From NCBI GenBank assembly GCA_016647705.1, contig CM028326.1, positions 1,798,001 to 1,862,000 on the forward strand: 64,000 nt of DNA. Reading direction: 5' to 3'. Shown piece after piece: positions 28,168-40,692 of this stretch. How positions within the stretch are numbered: position 1 is the first letter of the stretch; every line of letters begins with the position of its first letter. Both the position numbers and the translations under genes were made by a program. The notes below the pieces were generated by a model. It worked only from the letters and a program-made list of their open reading frames with translations. It ran no database searches and had not been told where the DNA came from. Source of the stretch: Eucommia ulmoides (Eukaryota > Streptophyta > Magnoliopsida > Garryales > Eucommiaceae).

Positions 28168-28902
28168 GATCCAAAGATCTATATTCAGGAAAGGATATTC
28201 ATACAAAGAGCGTATATGGAAAACCAATCCTGAAAGTAACCATATTATTAATGCCATTGACCTTTATCATTATTTGAAAATTGCAATCACAACTGCCATT
28301 CCGTGTCCCTAAAGTTTCCAAGAGGGGTGTGTCACAATTTATATTTTTTTAATTGAATAGAAAAACAAAGTGTTTGAAACAAGAGGCTTAAAATCCATAT
28401 TGTGCATTTTAATGGCCTGAAAATTCAAATTTTAATCATGGAATGCCACCTAACAGAGAAAGCTAGAAATGAGATCACCTATTGCCTTGAAATTAAATAA
28501 GTCCAGAAAGGGTTATTTTAGTGTCAAATTCGGCCTCGGTTATTTGAGTGTCAAGTTCGGCATTCCTACTGTACTCCTGTATGAAAACCTAAACTCAATA
28601 GGCAAATTTGATCCTGGAAGTTCAATTCACGTGTACAGTTTTATATGGACATATTGCATATATATGGAGCTACTACTATCATTTGCCCAATGAACCCAAA
28701 AAAAAAAAAGACAGAAGAATGAAAGGAGGGAATGAAAAACAAACGTTGCAAATTGAAAATCACGCAAGAGAGTGCTAAAGTGCTAAATTAATTTAAGTGT
28801 CAAAGCACTTTTAAGGCTTTTATAGTCTGTTTACAGCTATGTAAAATAAACAATAACTTTTTACTCAATTGAAACAAAATAGCGATGGTTGACTTTCTCA
28901 TT
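28168..28902. other. Spacer between the convergent RLK-A and RLK-B
   Basis: No recognisable gene. It includes the 3' flank of RLK-B. A short tandem gtgtcaa(a/g)ttcgg occurs near 28520-28560. Confidence 0.45.
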
Positions 28903-31900
28903 CTATCGACCTTCAAGCGATGTCATAGTTACCTCATTTGAGGTAAGGCCTCTTCTCTTTCTCGCTGAAGAATCAGTTTCACTTGGGTACCTTTCCGTAA
29001 AAAATCCAGGTTGTTTAGGTTCTGGCAACAATAGGCCTTCCCCATCTAATATCATAAGAACAGATGACATTGTCGGCCTATCTTCTGGTCGTTGTTGCAC
29101 ACATAGAAGGCCAACGTGAATGCATCTTAGTGCTTCATTTCTTTTAAACTTCTCTGCAATTGCTGGATCTATTACTTCCAATGCCTTCCCTTCATCCCAC
29201 AGTTTCCATGCCTAAAATGTCAAACATATAAAAAATGAATGAGATAGAAAATAATTCAAGGAAAATCAAGACAATACCGAATCAGTTCCCATATTCTTAC
29301 ATGCCCTAAAAGGTTGAGATCATGTCCAGCATCATAAAATCCTCTATTTCTCCTGCCACTGACAATCTCTAGGACAAGAACCCCAAAGCTGAACACATCC
29401 GACTTCAATGAAAAGTTGCCATCAACAGCATATTCTGGAGACATGTAACCACTGTGTGCCATCTCAGAGCAATTAATACTAAGAAAAAAGTTACAAAACG
29501 TTGAAAGGTAGACTGTGTGTGGTGTGTGCGCGGGGAGGCACGTGCTTGTGTCTTTGAGAGGAGGGACTTATCGTGGCACTCACTATGTTCCAACCACCAC
29601 TTTTGTGTACTCCTCGGTTTGATCCCCAGACAAGGTTCTCGCCATGCCAAAATCTGAAATTTTGGGATTCATCTCCTTGTCCAGTAATACATTGGAGGCC
29701 TTCAGATCCCTGTGAATAATTCTCAACCTTGAATCTCGATGAAGATAAAGAACTCCCCGAGCAATGCCCACAATAATATTGAAGCGCAATTCCCATCCAA
29801 GTTGCTTGCGCTTCGCTTTATCTGTGCCAATGTGTCGAGTCATTCTAATAACCTCGTAAAATGTGCATAGTTTCTTGAACCAAATAACAAAACTGAGCAA
29901 TTTGGCTCGAAGGTAATATTGATTTGTTCGTGTGAAACAGCAAACGAGGAAAGGTGCACAAATGATGAGATAACCCACCAAATATAAAAGTATCCAGACT
30001 TCTGTTTGCCATGAACTCATAAATCAACATCCTTTCTTCTTGGTGAATGCAGCATCCAAGTAACCTAACAAGGTTCCGATGCTGAAGTTTGGAAATCAAA
30101 AGAACCTCATTTTTCAATTGGTTTACGCCTTGCCTAGACTCTTGTGAGAGCCTCTTAACTGCTATTTCTTGCCCTGTTGGTAGTGTACCCTGCATGAAAA
30201 GAATAGCTCCTCAAAATGATTGGATTTTCTTTATTCAATCATAAAGTAGTCTAGAAAAAATTAAAAAAAAAAATGGCCATAGTGACAGAACTCACCTTGT
30301 AAACAGGACCAAAGCCACCCTCTCCAATTTTGTTTGAAAGAGAGAAATGGTCGGTAGCAGCAGCAACTGTTGCCAAATCAAATAAAGGATATTCTTCTTC
30401 TTCATGATTTTCACGAAGGCAACACGTTTCGTTTAAGACAGCCCTGTTGCCTGCAAATTTCATTTATAAAGGGTCTAATTTTTTGTACTACAAGACATGG
30501 TAATTCAAATTTTATTTAGTTGTAAATGAATTCAAAATAACTTAATGCCTTGAACATTATAATAAAAACGATTTGCTACCAAAATATGAACCACTTGGAT
30601 ATAAGAGTCAAACTTCCACCTTGCTCATGAGCTGGTGGCTTTGTTGTCTTTAACCCCACGTAAATGTTTCATTAAGGTTATTTGGAGAATATTAAATTAA
30701 CTCTGACATTAAATTTAAGAAAAACTGAATAACAATCGAATAAAAGTAACACACTACTTACCTCCATTTGTCTTCTTCTTTATCCTCTTTTTCTTCTTGC
30801 TCCATATCACAAACCAGAGAATCAAACTCAAGAGAAATGCTGTGGATAATACTGATGAGGCTACTATTCTCCTCAACCCTCTCCTCTTCCTCTCACGAGA
30901 ATCTTCTATTGACTCTAATCACAGTGTTATGAAAACAATCAGAAGAACCATATACTTGATACAATGTGAACTATCCAATGCATCAATTTGTTCCAAGATC
31001 AAATTAAGACAGAACCATCTTGCTTATTAGAAGAATCTCAGGCAAGTAAGAAATCTATGAGGAGCCAATTTAGAGAAACTAATTTTTGAAAAGAAAAAAA
31101 CGTAAGAAAGAAGCTTACCAAATCATATAATAATAGATTAATAGTTATTACTAGCCACTAACTACATATAAAAATAAAGGGAAGGAGAAAATAAACGAAT
31201 GAAAAACAAGTAGAGAAGAGACTGAAATAAATTGTGAGTGCGATAAGCAAGGTTCACAGAGAAAAGGATGAAATGATGGCCTACTTATTGCTGAAGCAGA
31301 GAGCCGCACATGTAGATCTTGCCCATATCCGTTAATAGCTTTTCTAACGTCAACCAAATCACTTAACCAAATAAAACAGCCTTTTCCATCTCCACTTGCA
31401 TTGAATTCTGCATATCCACTGCAATTACAATTTTTTAAGCATAGAGTCTCACATTCTTTAGTGGTCATTCCCTCGTTAAACTGTAAACTCAATGTGTCTG
31501 GCAGTTTCATGGCACTATATTTCATAAATCCATCTTTTTCCCCACACTTCAGGGGCAATCTCCTGACACACCCACCAAACGTATCAAATACTTCCCAATC
31601 TTGAGGTGCTTCGGGAGTAAACCCTGTCATACACTTGCAATTTGGTGAAGAATTGATGTCACATATGCCAAAAGATCCACAGAGGTTGTAAGTATCACAG
31701 CGATCCTGTTGGATGGTGAATAGAATCACCCACTGAAGTTGATGGCTATTCCGTGTAAATTGCTGAACAAGTCCTGACTGAACTATAACAAGCCTTATAA
31801 GTATTGTAGGATCTGTTGTTTCATACACAAAATATGCTTCTTCCGAATTTGCAACAAACATTGGGCGGAATACTGAGTTTTCCATCAGAACAGGACCACC

Positions 31901-32584
31901 ACTGAATTGATTTACATACCAAAGCCCACTACGGTAGAGTTCACTTGATCCCATACGTAGAACAAGTTGAGGATGCCCATTACCTTCTACACTGTAAGAG
32001 AAATTTCCAGGTGAAGGATCATCCGAGCTTTTCCATGGAGTAAGTTTCCTATCTAAACCAGTCCTCAGGTCCCATCCCAGCTTCATGCCCGGTAACAATG
32101 TGTCGGTTGGATAATCAAAGCTCTGCCATATGTAGGTTTCTGAATTACTATTGCTTGCTTCCCTCAAAACAAGATTCCCGTTATCCAGTATTTGTGCAAC
32201 AGGACTATTAACTGGTGTTGAAGAATTCGTTGACCATATGATGCTGTTGTTTCTATTACCAAGAAGAAGATTTCCGTCTTTACCAAAACTCAAGGACCCA
32301 AAAAAACCTGTAATGGGGTTGTCTCTGTTTGCTACCCAAACAACTGTAAATGGAATGTTTTTGTACCAAATTCCCAGGTACCGGAACCTGGGACTCCCGG
32401 GGCTGAAAAAACCTAATTCAAATACTTGGCCAAATGAAACTAAGGTCTGGTTATCTCTGAGAAATTGGTTCAGTGTCAAAGTATCCGCAGCAAACAAGAT
32501 TTTTGACGAAAATGAGATCAAGTGTAGCAATATATAAGCCAGGGAAGGCCCTCCATTGACAACTCTCATCCTGTCCCTCTTCAT
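28903..32584 (-). CDS. RLK-B: G-type lectin S-receptor-like Ser/Thr protein kinase, seven exons, apparently intact
   Basis: Predicted exons in transcript order are 32584-31285, 30914-30762, 30450-30296, 30189-29979, 29821-29584, 29451-29301 and 29211-28903. They give 838 residues with GT-AG borders. The ATG at 32584 is preferred because it precedes a hydrophobic signal ([11 protein letters not shown]). A downstream ATG at 32572 is an alternative, and an upstream in-frame extension exists. Domains are B-lectin ([18 protein letters not shown]), S-locus glycoprotein, EGF-like ([11 protein letters not shown]), PAN ([10 protein letters not shown]), a membrane span in exon 2 with a Lys/Arg-rich stop-transfer, and the kinase. 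The kinase has [10 protein letters not shown], Lys548, HRD Asp645, DFG Asp663, and a tail with [10 protein letters not shown]. All catalytic residues are present. Exons 4-6 have exactly the lengths seen in RLK-A. It is convergent with RLK-A and starts a minus-strand series with RLK-C and RLK-D. Confidence 0.92.
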
Positions 32585-33898
32585 TAGAAGAGGATGAACA
32601 GGTGAATAATTCACATATAGTTCCTTTCTGCCTTTTTTTTTGTAAACCAATAAAGTCAACAAACGAAAGCTCCAAAAAAATTTAATTTCATCCACATCCG
32701 TTTAGCAGTTACATCACCATTATTCTATCCCCAGTCAAATGGATTATTGCGAGACTTAACAAAGTTTTCGGACCAGCAAGTCTTTTTAAACTTACCTGAA
32801 TGAGGGCTACACAAATATTATACAAATTAGATATCATATCAAAGTTACCCTTCTACACATCTCAAACACTACCACCTATGATGCCCAATCTGGGAAAATC
32901 TTCCATTTGAAGTATTCTTATCAGAAACGCCATAGTTGCATAATCATTGTCTATATATAAGATAACAATCACTGATTGACTTTGAGTTATTCAAATTTCA
33001 ACGAACATATAATTTAAACAAAATTAACATGTCATGGTTGACGATTGCAGCAACAAAAAAAAAAAAGGGGTAAAATTAGTACGACAAGCAGTTCAAATTA
33101 AGAGGTTAACAGTTTCGTGTTCTCCGGATAATAGTGGAAGAATTCAATCTGCGGTGTAAAAAGACAAGCAAATACAGTGATGCTAACTAAGAATTAAGCG
33201 TTAGGGATCTAAAGTATTCGTTTAATTGTTCTGCGATAGTCAGCTCAGGTTACACAAAAACACACTCGAGGAAGGGCGGAAGAGACCTAACTCCTTGGCT
33301 TGACTTTCAGCAGATTTGTTGAGCCCGCTGCACCACCGGCGCAATGCGACGGCGACGGGAACTGCTTTCTCCGACTTACATGGTCCCGAGGAGGGAATAG
33401 ACCATGGTTTCCCTCTAAAAATTGGTTTCGAAGTTTCATTTTTATAAACAGTTCACAAAAATAAAATTTAAAACGATCTAAGTCACCCGCTATATAATTT
33501 TTTTGAGAAATTTAAGATTAGTGTTAAAAATTTAATAATTACCATATGTATACAAAAGTTACTATAGTTTTTTATATAAAAATATTATAATAATTAAATT
33601 ATTATAGACTTTTAAAAAAATTACAGTAATTATCCTCGATTCCACTAGCCGCCACCACTCCGCTAACCAGTGACCACCACCACCACGTCAACCACCATGC
33701 ATTAAAAAACAAAAAATGTTGTAACGAAAAGTATTTCCAAAACAGAAATACAATTCCCAACGATAATCATCACATTAAATACAAATTTTATATATAGTTT
33801 ATGTTTGGCGAGGGGCATTTCTACATAGATATTTGCACCAACTAGAAGTCACCACGTGGCACACAGGGCATGTGTCACCATAAGTGACCAGCTACTAC
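32585..33898. other. 5' flank of RLK-B and spacer
   Basis: It should contain the RLK-B promoter. A CpG-rich island at about 33290-33420 reads on the minus strand like a short exon followed by a good donor (GGGACCAT, then GTAAGTCGG), but I cannot assign it to a gene. The block at 33640-33720 (ccaccatgcatt, aaatgttgtaac) resembles 10230-10290, so it is a dispersed repeat. Confidence 0.4.
33891..33898 (+). repeat. hAT target-site duplication, left copy
   Basis: GCTACTAC is repeated exactly at 38689-38696. Confidence 0.9.
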
Positions 33899-34892
33899 TA
33901 GGGATGGTCATGGGCTTGGGAGCCCGCCCAGCCCAGCCCAACTCAAAAATTTTAGGGCTTGGGCCTAAACTTGGAGCCCATGGTTAAGGCTTGGGCTGCA
34001 AAGTTTAAATCCGAGTAAAATTAGGGCCGGGCCCAATATTTTCTAGGGCTAGCCCAACCTGCCCGAGGATTAAAATATATATATATATATATAGACATTA
34101 TAGTATTATGTTGAACCACTATGAAGTGTCAACTACCCTACGCGCTGCTTCTGGCCTCCTGCCACACATACACACACATATATATATAGACATTATAATT
34201 TCTCAACCCTAATTCATGTGTCGCTCGCCTCCTTCCTGCTATTGCCGATTATACTCTCTCAACCCTAAATCATTCACACTCTGCGCCTCTCTTGCCTCCT
34301 ACTCGCAAGTCGCAACCTCTCGCTCTCCCTCCCGTTTCATCTGCAACCTCCTTCCCTCCCTCTCTGCTTGTCTTTCCTCGCCGCTGCTGTCCATCCATTT
34401 CGTTCGTCATGAATCGCTTTTGTTCGCCGTCGATCGCTTTGTGGAGTTGTGGTTGATCGTCGATTTCGAGTCTCGCCTGTTGATCGATCATCGCTGCGAG
34501 TTTGCGACTGATTTAAGGTATATTCCACAGAATACTACTACGTTTGTAGTTTGTACTAATATGAGAAAGAATGAGGTTGATCTTTGATTATTTACATATA
34601 TTATTTTGATTTGTATTTATCAAAATTCTTGTAGTGCTTGTTGTCAAACATGTGTAGAACAAATAAGCAAATTTGTTTGTTTAATTGGCTTGTGTTCATT
34701 CAATGGTTTGCCGCTGCTGTTGAAATTTTTTGATTGTGTTAGCATTTGTTTATTGTCGTGGTTTGTTGCGGCTGTTGAAAAATTCTGTTTGTGTTAGCAT
34801 TTGTTTATTGTCGTGTTTATTTGTTTAATTTTAGTACATATGGCATTTTGTGTTACCATATTATTGTTTCTGTTATTTACAGCGATTTGACA

Positions 34893-37746
34893 ATGGCTAG
34901 TGTTTCTCCAATCAATTTGGATGGTGACGACGATCAGACACCGGTGACCAAAAAAAGTAAAACAACATCTAAAGTTTGGGATTGGTTTACAAAATTACCA
35001 TCGGATTCGAATGATCAGGTGAAAGCCAAATGCCTACATTGTCTTAGTACTTTCCGCTAAAAGTACTAATGGTACTTTCCATTTGAGACGTCACATGAAT
35101 GAATATTGTGTTAAAAGGTCGAATCATGATATTAAGAATTATACAATTCAATGTGAATCGAAATATGATGGAAGTAAGACTTTAAGAAATTATCAATATG
35201 ATCTTGTTGAACTTCGTAAAGAGATTGCAAAAATGATTGTGGTGGATGAGCGTCCGTTTAGAGTAGTTGAAATTCTAGGTTTTAGAAGTGTAATGTCTAG
35301 AGCACGTCATGAATTTAGGATGATGAGTAGATCTACAATTAAGAGAGATATTATGGCCATGTACACTATAGAAAGAGAAAAGGTGATTCTAGAATTAAGT
35401 GCATGTCCAAGTAGCATTTGTTTTACGTCTGATACATGGTCATCTCTTACTGATGATCATTATATTTGTGTGACTACTCATTTTATTAATAAATCAATGG
35501 AAATTGTATAAAATGATCATATGTTTTAAGCTTATACCTCCTCCATATGATACTTTGTCAATTGAGGATGAGTTGACCTCGTGTATGTTCCGATGGAATA
35601 TTGAGAATAAAGTTTTTAGCATTACTTTGGATAACTTGTCAATAAATGATTGTGTGGCTAGTAGAATTCGAGCACGGCTTTCCTCTAAAAATATTCTTCT
35701 TTGTAATGGTGCATTTTTTCATGTATGTTGTTTCGTACACATTCTTAATTTGATAGTACAAGCTGGGTTTAATTCGATAAGTAATATTATTGAAAAACTT
35801 TGACTTGGAGTCAAATATGTGAAACTTTCACATATTATGAGAAATAAGTTTTTTACTCTTGCTACAAGTTTAAACATGGATATTAGGAAGAAATTGTGTT
35901 TTGATTGCCTGACAAGGTGAAATGTTATTTATCACATGCTTGAAGTTGCTCTTCACAATAAAGATGCATTTTTATATTAGGGTAATATCATTGACCTCCT
36001 TTGTCATTTTGTACTATACCAGATATCTCCCTTGTCATTTTGTAAATACCGGAGATCTCCCATGTCTTTTTCTCAAATACTATTTACCTCCCTTATTGAT
36101 TAAAAAATAATATTTTTTTTTATTATAATACCAATTTTACCCTTCACTAGTTAAAAAATAATTAAATAATAAAAATTTAAAATACATAAATAACCCTTTA
36201 ATTTATATATATTCATCACCATCTCCTACCACCGCACCCACAGCCACCACTACCTCCTACTGTCGCCACCACTTACCACACGCTGCCACCTCCCACCACT
36301 GCCGCCCACCACCACCTGCCACCACCAATATTTTGATGTAAAAAGACATAAATGCCCTTACAAAAATATATTTTTATTCTTTTATTTAAAAAATAATAAT
36401 TTCATTAACATCCTCTCTATTTTTTAGTTACTCTTTATAACCATTAAAGTGTAATTTAAGACCAAGACAAAATTTAGGGGTAAAAGTACCGATTTTCTTC
36501 TCTTCTTGATTTTTTTATTTTATTTTTTTCATTTTGTTAAAAAAAAAGAGTTAAAAAAAATATTATTTTTTAATGAAAATGTTAGTGTAAAAAGTAAAGG
36601 ATGGTGGCATTGGATGGCGGTGGGAGGTGGTGGTGGGTGGCGGCAGTGGGTGGTGGCAGAGGTGGCTGTGGATGGTGGGAATTGGGTGGTGGCGGTGAAA
36701 GTTGGGTGGTGGTGAGATGTAAATATAATTATTTAAAAAGTTAAGGGTAAAGAATATAATTTTAAAAATATAGGGGTGCTAATGAATTTTTTTAAAAATA
36801 ACCTAAGGACAATTTTGTCCAAAGGGAGGTAAGTGGTGTTTGAGAAAAAGACAGGAGAAGTCTCGGGTATTTGCAAAATGACAAGGGAGATATTTAGTAT
36901 AATGCAAAATGACAGGGGAGGTCAATGACATATATCTTTTTTATATTTCGATGACCGTGATAGAAAATTCAAGTATAATTTGTTAGAGGATGAATGGGAG
37001 CAAGTACGTGTTTTGTGCAACTTCTTGAAGGTGTTTTATGAAGTAACATGTACCTTTCTGGAATGAAATATCCAACTTCAAATTTGTATTTTAAAGGTGT
37101 GTGGAGAGTTCACATTAAATTGTTTGATGTTTTGAAAGGGCCTCCTAATTTTTTATTCGACATGGTGCATGAAATGCATTTGAAGTTTAGCAAATATTGG
37201 TCGAATTATAGTTTAATCTTGTCTTGGGGTGCAATTTTAGATCCAAGGTATAAGCTTAAATTTCTTGAATATTGTTATACCAAAATATATGGTGGAGAAG
37301 TGGAACAATACATAAGCACCACTATTGTCACCCTTTATTCTTTGTTTGGCGAGTATATGAAAAAATCGAGCTCTTCTATTAGTTTTGGGTCTTCTGGCAT
37401 GTCAATGAGCGAGTCTAATCTTGTGGAAAGAAGGGGTGATGAATTTGAAGATTATGCAAGATTTGAAGGTATTAGGTCTCGCCAACAAGTTGAGAAATTT
37501 CAACTAGACTTGTACTTAGAAGAACCTAATCTTGCTGTGAATAGTGAGATTGAAATCTTGAACTATTGGTGTTCTTCTTCATTAAAGTATCTTGATTTGG
37601 CAAGAATGGCTCGGGATGTTTTGACAATTCTTGTATTTTCTGTTGCTTTTGAGAGAGCTTTTAGTACAGGCCGTCGAGTCATTAGCCCTTATCGATGCTT
37701 GTTGAAGTCTAAAACCATACAAGCTCTAATTTGTTTGCAAGATTGA
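34893..37746 (+). pseudogene. hAT transposase pseudogene (BED zinc finger, RICESLEEPER-type)
   Basis: The ATG at 34893 starts an N-terminus with a BED finger: VWDWF, then the KCLHC cysteine pair, then HLRRHMNEYC. A +1/-1 shift near 35055 separates the two finger halves. The middle region contains VVDERPFRVVE, FTSDTWSSLTD and YICVTTHF. A second shift lies near 35496. It continues with IPPPYDTLSIEDE and the LDNLSINDC block. Nonsense codons follow near 35802 and 35920 (TGA in place of Trp in CLTRWN), and a 960-bp MITE interrupts it after KDAFLY. The 3' part reads DEWEQVRVLCNFLKVF, then ILDPRYKLKF, and ends in the hAT-C dimerisation region (MARDVLTILV, ERAFSTGRRVISPYR). Catalytic function is lost. 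About 650-700 residues is the usual family length, consistent with the remnant. Confidence 0.93.
35979..36938. mobile_element. Mutator-like MITE with long terminal inverted repeats, nested in the hAT transposase
   Basis: Long inverted arms of about 120 bp run inward from the left (ATCATTGACCTCC, TGTCATTTTG, GATCTCCC, CTTTTTCTCAAA, TTTACCTCCCTT) and match the complement at 36820-36930. The flanks TTTTATATT (35970-35978 and 36939-36947) are an exact 9-bp duplication, typical of Mutator-like elements. The centre has ccaccac and gtggtgg low-complexity tracts that are complementary to each other, so almost the whole element could fold back. Confidence 0.92.
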
Positions 37747-38688
37747 TTTCGTGCTTATGATTCAACAGGTATGTTACAATTATTATCGACACGTGTGAAT
37801 TTTATTTACTCATAATTTTTTATTAAAGTTAAAGTATGATGTTTTTAATTCTCAAATACAGGTAAATGTGGTGTTTAAGAATAACAATTAGATGATGATG
37901 TTTCAAGCTTTAGCAAAGAAGACGATGATGAATATTAATTTTTGAGGTTTATATGTGATGTTTCCTTGCTATTTATTCTGATTGTTTTTGAATTTGGAAG
38001 GTAAGCTAATTAATGAGTTACTAATCATATTATGCTTATCTTTTTAACTTGTGTTGAACTTGACAAGTGGTACAATACAGATTTGGAGTATTACCTCAAT
38101 CAGTTTTTTGCTTCTCTTAATTGTTGTACCTCAATTTCCTTTTTGGTTTGACTTTATGTTATTTTGAACTGTAATTTGAATTCTATGCTTGTTCACTGTT
38201 TGGTTTGGGTTGGTTTGGTTTGGTTTGAATGTGAATGTAGCTTCTTTTTTTTTTTTGTGTGTGTGTAGAAATGAATGGTGTGGGAGTCTGTCAATTTTGC
38301 AGAATTGGTGATGAATTTGTTTTTGTGTAGAAATGAATGGTGTGGGACTGTAACAATTGGTGATTAATCTGCAGGCTTGCAAGTTGCAGCAATTGGTGAT
38401 TATTTGCAGTAATTACAAATTCATCTGATGATTATTTTGCAGCAATTGCAGGCTTGGTGATTAATTTAATGATTATGTTTTTGTTTTTATTTCATTTTTA
38501 AATTAAAAAAAAAATTATAAGGCCGGGAGCTGGGCCGGCCCGAGGGTTAGTCTAGGGCCCTAATTATTTTGATAGGGCTGGGTTTGGGAAAAAAAACAAG
38601 GCCCGATCTTAGGGCCGGGCTGAGCTAGTGCCTTGCATATTTTTGTAATTTCCTACCTAAAACCCGGCCCGACCCATGACCAATCCTA

Positions 38689-39150
38689 GCTACTACTGAC
38701 TGGACAACCCTTTTTAACATTGTTGGGCACACTCCAAAGAGCCTTTGGCATGCCTTTGCTCAAATTTTAGATACTTTAATAAAGACAACTCACTGGATAG
38801 GATGGTCAAGACGAACAAAATACCACTCAATAAGAAATCACCACGTTGTGCCATGGCCAGATCAACTGAATATGTGAGTTATTTTCTAACACAAACAATG
38901 TTAATCTAATTAACGTTAATTAAAAAATATTTAAAGAAATATATATAATAAAACATGATGTACATAAAACCTTTACATAAATCTCAATCGTTCTTTATCT
39001 CCCATATAACGAGCGGTCCATATGAATTTTTTAGATTAACATAAATATAAAAAAATATATTTATACTTTACCTTATGTAAGTTAAACCAAATTGAGGGGA
39101 GAGATAAGATATTTTTTGTGTAATTGAGGAGAAAGAATATAATTTTCATA
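38689..39150. other. Short spacer
   Basis: AT-rich and non-coding. It contains the right hAT target duplication (38689-38696) at its start. Confidence 0.5.
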
Positions 39151-40545
39151 TATACAAATCTATTGAAATAATATGGACATTAAATTTATCAATAATACTA
39201 AAATATTAAATTTACAAAAATTAAATTAAAGAAATATTATACAAAAAATATATAATGCATAAAAATTATAGAAATAATATATGCACAACAAATTTAATAA
39301 TAATATTAAAACGTTAAATGTATAAAATTTAAATTAAAAAAAAAATAATATAAAAGAAAAAATATAATACATGAAAATTATGGACATTAAATTTGTAAAA
39401 ATTATAAAAATAATATATTAACATTAAATTTAGTAATAATAGTAAAACATTAAATTTATAGATATTAAATTAAAAATAAAAATATAAAAGAGAAAATATA
39501 ATATATAAAAATTATAGATATTTTATTTATGAAAATTATAGAAATAATATATGAACATTAAATTTAGTAATAATACAAAAAATATTAAATTTATAAAAAA
39601 AAAAAAAATTAAAAAAATAACACAAAAGAGGAAATTTAATATAAAAAACTTATGAATACTATATTTATGAAAATTATAGAAATAATATATGGATATGAAA
39701 GTTAGTAATAATACTAAATCATAAAATTTACAAAAATTAAACTAAAGAAATAATATAAAAGAAGAAACAGAATACACACAAATTTTGGACATTAAATTTA
39801 TGAAATCATAAAAATAATATGTGCACATTAAATTTATTAATAATACTGAAACATTAAATTTATAAAAAATTGAATTTAAAAAAATAATATAAAAAATAAA
39901 ATATAATATACGAAAATTATGGATATTAAATTTACGAAAACTATATAAATAATATATGGATATTAAACTTAATAATAATACAAAAATATTAAATTTAAAG
40001 ATACTAAATTAGATAAATAATATAAAAGATAAAATATAATGTACGGAAATTATGGACATTAAATTTATGAAATCATAAAATTAATATATGCACATTAAAT
40101 TTAGTAATAATGCTGAGATATTAAATTTATTAAAATTAAATTAGAAAAATAATATAAAAGAGAAAATATATCATAACGTAATATAATATACAAAAATTAT
40201 TTCTATTTAATTTTAAAAATTATAAAAACAATATATCAAACATTAAACTTAGCAATGATGCTTAGATATTAAATTTATAAAAAATTAAATTAAAAAAATA
40301 ATATAAAAGAAAAAATATAGTATACCTAATATATCAACATTAAATTTATAAAAATTATAAAAATAATATATGGATATTAAATTTATAAAAATTAAATTAT
40401 AAAATAATATAAAAACAAAAATACAATACTAAAAAATTATGAAAAATAAATTTATGAAAATTTTATCGATATTAAATTTAGTTATAATGCAAAAATATTA
40501 ATTTTATAGAAATTAATTTAAAAAATAATAATAAATTAGGTACAA
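39151..40545. repeat. AT-rich tandem satellite, unit about 133-147 bp, roughly ten copies
   Basis: A recurring series attatggacattaaattt, then aataatatatg.acattaaa, then tagtaataatactaaaatatt, then ataatataaaagagaaaatat repeats along 1.4 kb. Starts of the attatgga element near 39783, 39916 and 40049 give a unit of about 133 bp, with the next spacing near 147 bp. Copies are diverged and carry small indels. No protein is encoded. Confidence 0.8.
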
Positions 40546-40682
40546 TTTTTTTTTTACATCTCTACTTTCAAACACGGGTCAGTAAAAATAAAATTAAGAT
40601 TAAACGAATATAATTGACTCGTTGCAACCACAAACCATTAACCTTTTTTCCAATTGAAAATGAGTTAATCCTTTAAATATTT

Positions 40683-40692
40683 TGATTAGACA
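40683..40692 (+). repeat. Target-site duplication of the 2.46-kb element, left copy
   Basis: TGATTAGACA recurs exactly at 43153-43162. Confidence 0.8.

Larger units (their letters stand above)
33899..38688 (+). mobile_element. hAT (Ac-like) DNA transposon, 4.79 kb
   Basis: The left terminal repeat is TAGGGATGGTCATGGGC. The right end, inverted, reads TAGGATTGGTCATGGGTC. It is flanked by a perfect 8-bp duplication GCTACTAC, the hallmark of hAT elements. The subterminal regions are rich in gggctt/ggcccg. Inside are a decayed BED-finger/hAT-C transposase on the plus strand and a nested 960-bp Mutator-like MITE. Without the nested element it would be about 3.8 kb. It is the probable relative of the short derivative in RLK-A intron 2. 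Confidence 0.95.

Noticed and set aside
36506-36715. Trp/Gly-rich frame near 36600
   Set aside because: It is the GGTGG low-complexity centre of the nested MITE.
39151-40545. Centromeric satellite
   Set aside because: Only about ten diverged copies, embedded among genes and transposons; a local minisatellite is more likely.
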